Origin: Candidatus Endomicrobium neocapritermitis
GTDB taxonomy: Bacteria > Elusimicrobiota > Endomicrobiia > Endomicrobiales > Endomicrobiaceae
DNA length: 64,000 nucleotides
Direction of reading: 5' to 3'
NCBI GenBank assembly: GCA_009778325.1
Contig: WRJZ01000051.1
Span: forward strand, 1-64,000
Part shown: piece by piece, positions 52,852-63,102 of the stretch
Layout: every line of letters begins with the position of its first letter
Position numbering within the stretch: the stretch's first letter is position 1
Translations under genes and position numbers: made by a program
The notes under the pieces: model-generated
The model's input: only the letters and a program-made list of their open reading frames with translations
Database searches by the model: none
What the model was told of the DNA's origin: nothing

Positions 52852-53426
52852 TACTTGCCTTTATTTTTTTTCTTACTTGGAATCCAGTAAAACAGTCCGC
52901 AATTTGAGTATTGTGGAACAAGTTTTCCGTCATGAATTGAAACGTCGATTTTATCAATGGGTATAATCTTTGCCGCCTCTTCATATAAATCCGAAGGCAG
53001 ATCGGTTCCTCTTGAAATGTCGCAGTTTTCATCTTCGGCTTCGCCTGACACCAAACGCTGCGTAAAATTCTTTGCCTGCTCAAGCCCGTCAACAGCTATG
53101 GCCGAAACTATAGTATTGGAATGGTCTCCGAAAGCTTTTTCATTTTTTTTGAACGCTTCTTCCAAAGCCGTGCCTATCGTAACAAAAAAGACGCTCTGGG
53201 CAACCCATTTTGAAGGAGCGTCTTTTTCATAAACAAAAGGCATATTTTCTTTTGAAAAAGTATCGTAAACCACCGAAGGCGTAATAAATTTAGAATAAAA
53301 GTGACAAGCTCTTTGGACGGATTCTTCGGTTTCAACCGACATTTCCGGCGCGTTAATAAGCTTTTTTATAACGCGCGCAATTTCCCGCACGCGCAGATTA
53401 ACTTTAAAATTACGTATCTTCTTCAT
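52851..53426 (-). CDS. Unrecognised protein, weak resemblance to MetH-activation domain proteins
   Basis: A 191-residue soluble protein starting at the ATG at 53426 (an alternative TTG at 53450 overlaps secF). I do not recognise it firmly. The order REIARVIKKL, TIGTALEEAF, AIAVDGLEQAKNF and DKIDVSIHDGKLVPQYS recalls free-standing vitamin B12-dependent methionine synthase activation-domain proteins, but key positions are loose. It has no signal peptide or membrane helix and a Lys-rich end. It follows secF by 7 bp, so it may be co-transcribed with secDF. Confidence 0.7.
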   Translation of the reverse strand: MKKIRNFKVNLRVREIARVIKKLINAPEMSVETEESVQRACHFYSKFITPSVVYDTFSKENMPFVYEKDAPSKWVAQSVFFVTIGTALEEAFKKNEKAFGDHSNTIVSAIAVDGLEQAKNFTQRLVSGEAEDENCDISRGTDLPSDLYEEAAKIIPIDKIDVSIHDGKLVPQYSNCGLFYWIPSKKKNKGK

Positions 53427-53433
53427 TGTTTTA

Positions 53434-54366
53434 TTATCTGCTGCGCACAAAGCCCTGCTGTCTTGCGGCTTTCATGCGGTTGCGTCTTCCGGTTTCCCAT
53501 CCGTAAATAAGCGGAGCGGATATAAATATTGTTGAATACGTTCCCAAAGCCGTGCCGATTACCATTATGTAAGCGAATGTATGAATAACTTCTCCGCCGA
53601 AGAAGAACAAACTGCCCGAAACTATAAAAACAGTTATTGTCGTAACCACCGTTCTCAAAAGAATGGCATTGACACTTCTGTTAATCATTGCACCGAGATC
53701 TTCTTTTACTGAAAGCCTCATATTTTCTCTCATTCTGTCAAATAGAACTATCTTATCGTTAATCGAATAACCGGCAACCGTAAGCAGCGCGGCTATAACG
53801 GTGATATCAACTTCTTTATTCACGAGCAAAACCATGCCGAATGTTACTATTACATCTTGGATAATACCCACAATACACGCGATACCCCACAAAGCCGATT
53901 TAAACCTGAACCATATATACACCATCATGCCTAAAAATGCGAAACAAAACGCGTATAGCGCCTGTTTTGTAAGATACTCCCCGACTGAAGGGCCTACAAA
54001 CTCAACTCTGTCGACCGTCATCGCATTGTCCGGAAATTTTACCGATATGGCTTCTTTTACTTTGCTTTCAAATTCACTCTGAGACCCGATATTGCGTTTA
54101 GCTTTTATCATTACTATCCTGTCCGATGTCTGAAGTTCAAACGACTCAAGGCCGCCTTCCTCCAAACTTTTACGGACATCCTGCAAAGCCACGTTTTTCT
54201 CAAAAGAAATCTGCATAAGCATACCGCCGGTAAAATCAATACCGTAATTCGGGCCGCCTCTGAAAATAAATGCCGCAGCGGTAACGGCAAGTAAAAACAA
54301 TGAAATTGCGTAAAATATGCGTCTTTTTCCTATAAAGTCTATGTTGGTTGAATTAATAAGTTTCAC
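53434..54366 (-). CDS. secF: SecF protein translocase subunit
   Basis: A 310-residue SecF: first helix, GIDFTGGMLMQISF, then VEFVGPSVGEYL, and the later membrane bundle with AGYSINDKIVLFDRMREN. It works with SecD and the YajC partner to drive the last stage of Sec export using the proton motive force. It lies 14 bp after secD. Confidence 0.96.
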   Translation of the reverse strand: MKLINSTNIDFIGKRRIFYAISLFLLAVTAAAFIFRGGPNYGIDFTGGMLMQISFEKNVALQDVRKSLEEGGLESFELQTSDRIVMIKAKRNIGSQSEFESKVKEAISVKFPDNAMTVDRVEFVGPSVGEYLTKQALYAFCFAFLGMMVYIWFRFKSALWGIACIVGIIQDVIVTFGMVLLVNKEVDITVIAALLTVAGYSINDKIVLFDRMRENMRLSVKEDLGAMINRSVNAILLRTVVTTITVFIVSGSLFFFGGEVIHTFAYIMVIGTALGTYSTIFISAPLIYGWETGRRNRMKAARQQGFVRSR

Positions 54367-54380
54367 TTTATGCCCCCAGC

Positions 54381-55808
54381 CTATATTTTAAACTTCAACA
54401 ATAAATTTTCTTTAAATAAAAACTCATATATGAGCTTTGTAACCGCTATCGCCGTAAACATACTTATGCAAAGACCTATCGAAAGAGTAACGGCAAAACC
54501 TTTTATAGGGCCTGTCCCGAACTGAAACAGGAAAACAGCCGCAATCAGGGTCGTTACGTTCGCGTCAAAAATAGTCCAGAAAACTTTCTGATATCCCGCG
54601 TCAACGGCAACTCTTGCAGTCTTTCCCGCCATAAGCTCTTCCCTTATCCTCTCCAATATAAGAACGTTCGCGTCAACCGCCATAGCAAGCATCAGCGCGA
54701 TGCCGGCAACGCCGGGAAGCGTTAAAGTAAATTGGAAATAAGCCATAAAAGCCATAAGGGCTATAAAATTTAAAAGTAAAGCAAAGTTCGCGATTAGTCC
54801 GGAAAGGCGATAGTACACAGACATAAATAAGAAAACCAAAATCACTCCTATCAAAGCAGAACCGAATCCCTTTCTGATTGAGTCGTCTCCGAGCGAAGGT
54901 CCGACCGTTCTTTCTTCAATAACGTTTACAGGAGCCGGAAGCGCACCTGCTCTGAGAACAGTAGCTAAAAGCCTTGCGTCCTCGGGATTAAAATTACCTT
55001 CGATAATTGCTTTTCCGTCAGGTATTCTGGAGCGTATAACGGGAGCCGACTGAACTATATCATCAAGAACAATCGCCAGATTTCTTTCAATATTCCTTTC
55101 CGTAATATCGGCAAAAATTCTTCCGCCTTCTTTGCTGAATTCTATTGAAACAATGGGTTGTCCGAATTGTCCGCCGAACTCTACTTTTGCGTTTGTAAGA
55201 GAAGCGCCGGTCAATACGGCTTTGTCAAGAACATAATATCCCGTATCTTCTTTGCTTGCAAAAACCGAAGCGCCCTCAGGCATTATTGCTTCTATCTCGG
55301 GAAAAGCCGAAGGATTTGCCCTGAACTCTTCCGGCGTAATTCCTTTTTCTCTTAACAAATCAAGAACCTGATTTGCTTCCTTGCTCTTATTAACTATTCT
55401 GAATTCAAGCAAAGCCGTTTTTCCGATAAGCTCTTTTGCCGCTCTCGGATCTTTTATGCCGGGAAGCTGGATAACTATCCATCTGTCTCCCTGCTTGGCA
55501 ATCATAGGTTCCGCGACTCCGAACTGATCGATTCTGTTTCTTATAATTTCCGTAGCTCTTTCTACGGCGTCTCTCATCTTGGCATTTTCGTCAAGTTTAG
55601 AAGCGTCGACTTCCAAAAGAAGATGAGTGCCTCCCTTCAAATCCAAACCGAGCTTAATAACTCTGCCCAGCATGGGACTCCTGTCCCTCTCAGCCTGCGC
55701 TCTTGCTTCGTCCGACATCATCGACCACTGGATAGTAGGCCATAAAGCCCAAACCGAAAAAACAAGCATTGCTGCGGTAATCCAAAACTTCCAATTAATC
55801 TTGCCCAT
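54381..55808 (-). CDS. secD: SecD protein translocase subunit
   Basis: A 475-residue SecD: LGLDLKGGTHLLLEVD, the large periplasmic P1 region (~45-290), then a multi-helix C-terminal bundle with MAMAVDANVLILERIREELMAG. Its length is between the short and long SecD forms. Its start overlaps the HD-domain gene by 1 bp; secF follows. Confidence 0.96.
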   Translation of the reverse strand: MGKINWKFWITAAMLVFSVWALWPTIQWSMMSDEARAQAERDRSPMLGRVIKLGLDLKGGTHLLLEVDASKLDENAKMRDAVERATEIIRNRIDQFGVAEPMIAKQGDRWIVIQLPGIKDPRAAKELIGKTALLEFRIVNKSKEANQVLDLLREKGITPEEFRANPSAFPEIEAIMPEGASVFASKEDTGYYVLDKAVLTGASLTNAKVEFGGQFGQPIVSIEFSKEGGRIFADITERNIERNLAIVLDDIVQSAPVIRSRIPDGKAIIEGNFNPEDARLLATVLRAGALPAPVNVIEERTVGPSLGDDSIRKGFGSALIGVILVFLFMSVYYRLSGLIANFALLLNFIALMAFMAYFQFTLTLPGVAGIALMLAMAVDANVLILERIREELMAGKTARVAVDAGYQKVFWTIFDANVTTLIAAVFLFQFGTGPIKGFAVTLSIGLCISMFTAIAVTKLIYEFLFKENLLLKFKI

Positions 55809-56494
55809 TAGAGTAACTTCCTTTCATTTATAATTAACTCAAAATTACAGTCTAAAAAATTTGCGGCTCTTCTGCACATAAGCATTCTGGACATGAAAAT
55901 TTCAAAATATTCCATTACCTGCGATTTTTGCGTATCAATCGTAAGCTGCAATGAAATTATTTTTTTATTTTTTAAAACTTTCAAAAAAGATCTTTCTGCG
56001 GCAAAATTTACCCTGTCATGTATGTCCGAAGCCGCAAACTCGGGATTTCTGACCCTCGTCTTATGCACATCGGATTTATCGGCCAAAATAAGAGCGGCCG
56101 CAATTGGATTTACAGGTTCGCCTATTTCCTCTTCGTGATTTCCTATAGCGGAAACAACCAAAGCTATTTCATCGGGAGTAGCGCCCATATCTTTTAATAT
56201 TCTCATAGCGATAAGAGCCGCGGACTGTCCGTGGTCTTTCCTGTTAATTACATTTCCTATGTCATGAAGATACGCGGCAATTCCGGCGAGTTCCTGAAAT
56301 CTTTTAGGATAGTCAAGGCTGGCCAAAACATTTTCCGCCACGGACGCAACCAGGCTGACGTGCCTCATTCCGTGATCCGTATAACCGATAGTGCCCAGAT
56401 AATCGTTCGATGATTGTATAAATTTAATCACCATCGGATTATTTTTTACGTCTTCAACGGTTATATTTGAATATTTATAGTTTTTTTCATTCAT
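55808..56494 (-). CDS. HD-domain phosphohydrolase 1
   Basis: A 228-residue HD-domain protein: GMRHVSLVASV, AAYLHDIGNVINRKDHGQS with the metal-binding His/Asp pair, IGNHEEEIGEPV. It is probably a metal-dependent phosphohydrolase of unknown substrate. It is a clear paralogue of the protein at 58134-58799. Its stop overlaps secD by 1 bp, and it follows yajC closely, so it is embedded in the sec run. The N-terminal ~30 residues are not part of the HD core. Role unknown. Confidence 0.82.
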   Translation of the reverse strand: MNEKNYKYSNITVEDVKNNPMVIKFIQSSNDYLGTIGYTDHGMRHVSLVASVAENVLASLDYPKRFQELAGIAAYLHDIGNVINRKDHGQSAALIAMRILKDMGATPDEIALVVSAIGNHEEEIGEPVNPIAAALILADKSDVHKTRVRNPEFAASDIHDRVNFAAERSFLKVLKNKKIISLQLTIDTQKSQVMEYFEIFMSRMLMCRRAANFLDCNFELIINERKLL

Positions 56495-56881
56495 TTATTT
56501 AATAATTTCAGGAACTTTGACCGCTTCGTCATCCTGTTTCGTTATTACGGTAGATATTGAAGGCTTAGAAAGTTTAATGTTTACTCCGTTTGCAATTTTA
56601 ACTTCAACAATACTTTCTTTAACGCTTACGACCGTACCGTATATTCCGCCGGCTGTTATTATTTCATCGTCTTTTTTCAATGAATTTAAAAGCTGCTGGT
56701 GTTCTTTTGCTTTTTTCTGCTGTGGTCTTAAAAGAAACAGGTAGAAAAATACAAAAATCAGGATCAAAGGCATAAAAGCGCCGAACGAACCTCCGCCGGC
56801 AGCTTCCTGAGCATAAACATTTGAAGGCATTAACGAAATTGAAACTAAAAGAAACGCGACCAAACTAAATAAACTTTTCAT
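56495..56881 (-). CDS. yajC: YajC, Sec translocase accessory subunit
   Basis: A 128-residue membrane protein starting at the ATG at 56881 (AGGGGAAAAA just upstream; longer frame at 56902 lacks this). The family block LIFVFFYLFLLRPQQKKAKEHQQLLNSLKKDDEIITAGGIYGTV is diagnostic. A cleavable-looking N-terminal hydrophobic stretch (VAFLLVSISLMPSNVYAQEA) precedes the family segment, an extra compared with E. coli YajC. It works with SecDF. Confidence 0.92.
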   Translation of the reverse strand: MKSLFSLVAFLLVSISLMPSNVYAQEAAGGGSFGAFMPLILIFVFFYLFLLRPQQKKAKEHQQLLNSLKKDDEIITAGGIYGTVVSVKESIVEVKIANGVNIKLSKPSISTVITKQDDEAVKVPEIIK

Positions 56882-56898
56882 TTTTTCCCCTGATAACG

Positions 56899-58799
<1,901 letters not shown>

Positions 58800-58829
58800 A
58801 GTTTTGTTATTATATCAAATTTAAAAACG

Positions 58830-58913
58830 GCAATTACCAATTACTAAGTAGTCTGCAATTATTTTTTTGTTTTGTCTTTTTATTCGTAATTCGTCATTCG
58901 TAATTCGTAATTG
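58830..58913. repeat. Inverted repeat: AATTACG arms
   Basis: Left arm CAATTACCAATTACTAAG is weak; the right arm is ATTCGTAATTCGTCATTCG. The short core is T-rich. It encodes the end of the phosphatase gene (NYELRMTNYE). Confidence 0.8.
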
Positions 58914-59476
58914 TTTTTATACGTTTTCCATTTTTCTATGTCAAAATTCTCAATATATTCGGGAAGATTCTTCCAAATTCTGTGATAACCGAAATTTTTA
59001 CCCGTCATCTCTGCTATCGCGTCTTCTTTGCTCCAGTTTTCAAAAACCATCCTGTAAACCGAGACCATTGCGCCTGTTCTGTCAGCTCCGTGCTGGCAGT
59101 GAACAAGAACAGGGTAATTATCCGGATCAGCCATCACTTTCAAAAACTGTTCGACATGTTTGTCGCTAAGACTCCATGTATTTATAGGAATCTGCACATA
59201 TTTCATTTTCAATCCTTTCATTTTCTTTTCATCGGAATGATGCGCCCTGAGATTTACAACCGTTTTTATTCCCATATTCTGTAAAGATTTAAAACCTTCG
59301 GATGTAGGCTGTTCTGCCCTGTACAAAATATCGGACACTTTATAAAAATTAGCAAGCCCTTCCTTTTGAACCGGCACAGCCTGCGTTTCATCTTTTATTT
59401 CAACTTGTTCTTGTGCAACAACATAACCCTGCGTAAAAAATATCACAAACAACAAAGTAAATAAAACTTTTTTCAT
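58880..59476 (-). CDS. Exported dual-specificity-type phosphatase
   Basis: A 198-residue protein with a signal peptide (~1-22, ends VVAQ) and a tyrosine/dual-specificity phosphatase fold: LYRAEQPT, TVVNLRAHH (general acid Asp not assigned), and the CX5R loop Cys127-QHGAD-Arg133 (VHCQHGADRTGAM). It would act in the periplasm or be secreted. Possible substrates range from phosphotyrosine to phospholipid or sugar phosphate; nothing fixes this. The C-terminal NNYELRMTNYE is repeat-encoded. Confidence 0.8.
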   Translation of the reverse strand: MKKVLFTLLFVIFFTQGYVVAQEQVEIKDETQAVPVQKEGLANFYKVSDILYRAEQPTSEGFKSLQNMGIKTVVNLRAHHSDEKKMKGLKMKYVQIPINTWSLSDKHVEQFLKVMADPDNYPVLVHCQHGADRTGAMVSVYRMVFENWSKEDAIAEMTGKNFGYHRIWKNLPEYIENFDIEKWKTYKNNYELRMTNYE

Positions 59477-59490
59477 AAAACCCCTTTTAA

Positions 59491-59627
59491 CGGCAATTAC
59501 GAATTACGAATGACGAATTACGAATCAACGGCTACGACAACGACATTAACGGCAAAAACTTTTTCATTTTTACTTCTTTGTATTTCATCGCCGTTGATTC
59601 GTAATTCGTCATTCGTAATTGCCGTTA
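59491..59627. repeat. Inverted repeat: AATTACG arms, long core
   Basis: Left arm AATTACGAATTACGAATGAC; right arm GATTCGTAATTCGTCATTCG. The flanks of the core carry ATCAACGGC and GCCGTTGAT, inverted to each other. It lies between queA and the phosphatase gene. Confidence 0.92.
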
Positions 59628-60692
59628 AATTATTATCATAGAATCGCCGTAAGAAAAAAATCTGTATTTCTCTTTTACGGCTTCGTTATAAGCTTTCAGC
59701 ATTATTTCTCTTGCGCAAAAGGCGCTCGCCATCATCAAAGGAGTTGATTTTGGCAAATGAAGGTTTGTAATAAGAGCGTTTACTATTTTAAATTTGTATC
59801 CCGGATGTATAAATATTGCAGTTTCTCCTGAAAATTCTTTAATATACGTTTTGCCGTTTTCAACAAATCCGGCAGTTTTTGCCAAAGATTCCAAAGCTCG
59901 TGTGGAAGTAGTGCCTACGGAAACGATCTTTTTATTATTTTTAATCGCTTCATTTATGATTGCGGCATTTTCAGAGTCAATATAATATTTTTCAGACATC
60001 ATTTTGTGTTCATTTAAATCTGAACTGACAATCGGTTTAAAAGTACCCCAGCCTACGTGCAGCGTTAGTTTTGCAATTTTTATGCCCTTGCTTTGCAAAC
60101 TGTTAAAAATATCATCGGTAAAATGAAGTCCTGCCGTCGGCGCTGCGATTGCTCCCGGTACGACGGCATAAACAGTCTGATACCTTTCCTTATCAAAATC
60201 CGACAGTTCTTCGGCTAAACCGCTTTTTCTGTTTATATAAGGAGGGAGCGGCATAATTCCACGCTTTTCTAAAAACTCTAAAACGTCCGGCTTATTAAAT
60301 TCTACAACAACTTCCCCTTCTTCTGTTTTGGATTTAACAACACACTCAAAACAATCGTCAAAAAACACCTTTGTTCCCGTTGCAAGAAAAGGTTTCATAA
60401 GAACTCTGTATTCACTGTTTGCCTGACACGGATCTAAAAAAAGCAGTTCTACTTTACCGCCGCTTATTTTTTTCCCGAAAAGCCTTGATGGTACAACTTT
60501 AGTGGTGTTTATGACAAGGCAGTCGCCATCATTAAAATATTCAATTATATCCGCGAATTTTCTGTGCTCAAAACTCCCTGAGTTTTTATTGATGACAAAC
60601 AGGCGTGAATCCGCACGTTTATCCGTCGGTTTTTGCGCTATCAATTCATGCGGAATTTCATAATCATAATTCGATAAAAGATTGTCCGACAT
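59625..60692 (-). CDS. queA: QueA, S-adenosylmethionine:tRNA ribosyltransferase-isomerase
   Basis: A ~355-residue enzyme making epoxyqueuosine from preQ1-tRNA and SAM. Motifs: LIAQKPTDKRADSRL, MPLPPYI, YQTVYAVVPGAIAAPTAGLHFT, HVGWGTFKPI, SVGTTSTRALE, LITNLHLPKSTPLMMASAF. The start is ambiguous: ATG at 60692 (GGAG only 3 nt away) or GTG at 60701 with GGAG 9 nt upstream. Together with tgt and queH it forms most of the late queuosine pathway. Confidence 0.95.
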   Translation of the reverse strand: MSDNLLSNYDYEIPHELIAQKPTDKRADSRLFVINKNSGSFEHRKFADIIEYFNDGDCLVINTTKVVPSRLFGKKISGGKVELLFLDPCQANSEYRVLMKPFLATGTKVFFDDCFECVVKSKTEEGEVVVEFNKPDVLEFLEKRGIMPLPPYINRKSGLAEELSDFDKERYQTVYAVVPGAIAAPTAGLHFTDDIFNSLQSKGIKIAKLTLHVGWGTFKPIVSSDLNEHKMMSEKYYIDSENAAIINEAIKNNKKIVSVGTTSTRALESLAKTAGFVENGKTYIKEFSGETAIFIHPGYKFKIVNALITNLHLPKSTPLMMASAFCAREIMLKAYNEAVKEKYRFFSYGDSMIII

Positions 60693-60748
60693 TAACTCCA
60701 CTTTTCCAAGCTCCGTTCCGAAATTGAACTTCTCTAAAAACCCGCGTT

Positions 60749-60811
60749 TGTAACTGCCTTTTTGCCGTTTTCCGTTGATTTGTAATTTGTAATTCGTAGT
60801 TAGTAATTGCC
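60749..60811. repeat. Half repeat of the AATTACG type
   Basis: Contains GCCGTTTTCCGTTGATTTG and TTGTAATTCGTAGTTAGTAA in one orientation, separating the SpoIID-like gene from queA. The left part is too degraded to score as a full inverted repeat. Confidence 0.6.
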
Positions 60812-60812
60812 T

Positions 60813-61937
60813 TTATTTGTAATTTACTTTTTCTATTTTCGTCTTCGGATAATAATGTTCAAGTATATGTTTATACTTCTTTCCTTTGTCAGCCATAACT
60901 TTGGCGCCCCACTGGCATAACCCTACTTTATGTCCCCATCCCCTGCCTTTAAATATAAATTTGTCGCCTTCTTTTTTTATGCTGTCAAAAGTCGTACTTT
61001 TTACCTGCCAGGCGTCAACATCAAGACGAAACTTATAAGCATTCAGCTCAAGCGTTCCTTTGCCGTGCTTAATTACAATTTCACGGGCAGAGCCGGCCGG
61101 AGTAACGCCTTTCACTTTTATTGATTTTATTTTGCCGACGCCGTATTTGGAAAGTTTTTCTCTTATAAAACTTTCATCTAATGCTTTTTCCCATTTCGCA
61201 TGAGGCGTCTCGGCGCAATATCCGCATTTAACTCCCTTTAAATATGCCGGAGTAGCCGCGCTCCAATTCCATACAAATTTAGGGTCTTCAGTGTGTCCGC
61301 CGCAGTTTGCGTGAAACACGGTCTGGGCAAATTTACCGTCATATGTAAGAACTTCGTTCTTTGTTGCGGCTATCGCTTTATTACAGCTTAACGCTTCCAC
61401 AGCTGCTCCGCCATAAACCTGGCAATGGGTAGTGTCGCACAAATCAAAACCGAGGCCGCCGTGTCTGCCCATGTTTGCAAGAGTATAAGTTCTGCTTATT
61501 ACAGCCTGAGCTTTTAAAGCTTCAATTCCCCATCCCGGGCTTGCCTCTTTCGGCAGAACTCCTTTTAAATAATCTTCAACCGTCAAAACATTTACCACAA
61601 CCGCTTTTGAATTAAATGAATTTACCGTAAGGTATCCTCTATACGCTTTTTTGTTGGCAAATATTATTCCGTTTGAGCTCTCAATTTTAAGAGGAGGTTT
61701 TAATATATATTGGCCCATCTTAAAACCTTCCTTAGAATATGTAAGAGTCATCATTCCTTTTGTAAGTTTAAACTTCTTTCCGTTAGCATCCGTTACAAAA
61801 TAGTCATCGGTTGCCGCAACGGTAAAAGAATCGGCTTTTGTAATAATGCCGATCCTTATATTTTTATTTGCCGTGTAAGCTGAACTTACTCCGGCAAAAC
61901 AAAACAAGAATAACCATACGAGCAAAATTTTTTTCAA
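60813..61937 (-). CDS. SpoIID/LytB-like exported protein
   Basis: A 374-residue protein with a signal peptide (~1-21, VSSAYTA). It has the SpoIID domain: KGVLPKEASPGWGIEALKAQAVISRTYTLANM, FHANCGGHTEDP, and GRGWGHKVGLCQWGAK at the C-terminus. SpoIID proteins are lytic transglycosylases acting on denuded glycan in spore formers. Here, outside sporulation, a peptidoglycan-remodelling role is likely (LytB-like). It has two extra Cys pairs around CGYCAE. The exact activity is unproven. Confidence 0.87.
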   Translation of the reverse strand: MKKILLVWLFLFCFAGVSSAYTANKNIRIGIITKADSFTVAATDDYFVTDANGKKFKLTKGMMTLTYSKEGFKMGQYILKPPLKIESSNGIIFANKKAYRGYLTVNSFNSKAVVVNVLTVEDYLKGVLPKEASPGWGIEALKAQAVISRTYTLANMGRHGGLGFDLCDTTHCQVYGGAAVEALSCNKAIAATKNEVLTYDGKFAQTVFHANCGGHTEDPKFVWNWSAATPAYLKGVKCGYCAETPHAKWEKALDESFIREKLSKYGVGKIKSIKVKGVTPAGSAREIVIKHGKGTLELNAYKFRLDVDAWQVKSTTFDSIKKEGDKFIFKGRGWGHKVGLCQWGAKVMADKGKKYKHILEHYYPKTKIEKVNYK

Positions 61938-61946
61938 AAAAGCCTC

Positions 61947-62579
61947 TTAAAATTTATATCCTACGGAAACAGTGAACTTATCGTAATCTATATTGATTCT
62001 GTTGTTTGCGCTGTCTTTCGCTTTGCCGCTGTTAACGCTAAACATGCCTTCAAACAAAAATACGTCATAGACAAATCCCAAGCCTATTCCGTAATAAAAA
62101 CCGCCTTTTTCCGGTACAAAATTCTTTTCAAATCCCGAATCTGCGTAAAACAAATTATATCCGATTTGCCCTAAAACATATCCGTACAGACCCGGCTCCT
62201 GAGGCCATGACCTGACTTTCACCGACACATAGAACGGAGCAAAACCAAACTGTCCCGGCAGTTCGTCAAGGCCTCTCGGTATTTGCGCTGAAACTCCTGT
62301 TCCCGCTCCTACATACTGGTTAAAGTATTTTATATATTCAACTGCAAAAGAAACATTATTTGCAGCGCTCAGCTTTTCCGTACCGGCGCTGCCGGTATAT
62401 CCGTCAGCTCCGAATCTTCCTTCAAAATCAAAGCCGATTTTAACATTAAATTCATGCATCGGCATTGAACTTAATGCCATAGGCTGAGGAGAAATAAGAG
62501 TATCAATAATATCAGCCCCGGCATGAATCGCAAAGAAAACCGCAATTACCGCGGCCAAAACAAGCTTATTTTTTCTCAT
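61947..62579 (-). CDS. Small outer-membrane beta-barrel-like protein, unknown role
   Basis: A 210-residue protein starting at the ATG at 62579 (GAGG upstream). A signal peptide (~1-23, ends AIHAGA) precedes a stretch of alternating strands rich in Gly/Tyr/Phe, ending in the aromatic motif VSVGYKF. An 8-stranded barrel is a reasonable guess. No named family is recognised; MHEFNVKIGFDFEGRF and YYGIGLGFVYDVF are typical barrel strands. It overlaps queH slightly. Confidence 0.75.
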   Translation of the reverse strand: MRKNKLVLAAVIAVFFAIHAGADIIDTLISPQPMALSSMPMHEFNVKIGFDFEGRFGADGYTGSAGTEKLSAANNVSFAVEYIKYFNQYVGAGTGVSAQIPRGLDELPGQFGFAPFYVSVKVRSWPQEPGLYGYVLGQIGYNLFYADSGFEKNFVPEKGGFYYGIGLGFVYDVFLFEGMFSVNSGKAKDSANNRINIDYDKFTVSVGYKF

Positions 62580-63102
62580 CGCATGCAAACCTCTCTTTGT
62601 ATGACCTTGCGCAGCCGCAGTATTTTTGAATGTAATAACCTTCTCTTCTCAGAGAATTTTTCCCTTCATAAAAAGCGGGACGAAAATCCATATACAAAAA
62701 TTCAACCGCATTATTTTTCGCGTGTTCTCTGCCGGTCTGCTTGATTAATTCATGTTTTTGGTATGGGCTTGATAAAAGCGAAGTGGAAAAAAAATCAAAA
62801 CCGTTGTTTTTCGCGAACTCGGCCGCTTTTGAAAGCCTGATATCGTAACAAAATCCGCAGTTTTCTCCTGCGCCGGCGCGCCATTTATCGTAATCGTAAA
62901 CAAAAGAATCTTCTTCAAAAAAATTTACATTAAGACTTTCAGCGTACTCTTTTGCGGCATCTCTTCTTTTATCATGCTCTTCTTTGTCGTAAATATTGGG
63001 ATTATGCCAATAAAAAGATATTTCATACTCTTCTCTCAGCATTTTTACGGCTGAGGCCGAACACGGCGCGCAGCATATGTGCAGCAAAACCTTTTTTTTC
63101 AT
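62566..63102 (-). CDS. queH: QueH, epoxyqueuosine reductase (DUF208)
   Basis: A 178-residue Fe-S enzyme performing the last step to queuosine. Cys motifs: [12 protein letters not shown] (~8-19), [10 protein letters not shown], and the C-terminal [11 protein letters not shown]. These match QueH rather than QueG. The ATG overlaps the ruvB end by 4 bp. queA and tgt in the same region support the pathway call. Confidence 0.92.
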   Translation of the reverse strand: MKKKVLLHICCAPCSASAVKMLREEYEISFYWHNPNIYDKEEHDKRRDAAKEYAESLNVNFFEEDSFVYDYDKWRAGAGENCGFCYDIRLSKAAEFAKNNGFDFFSTSLLSSPYQKHELIKQTGREHAKNNAVEFLYMDFRPAFYEGKNSLRREGYYIQKYCGCARSYKERFACDEKK

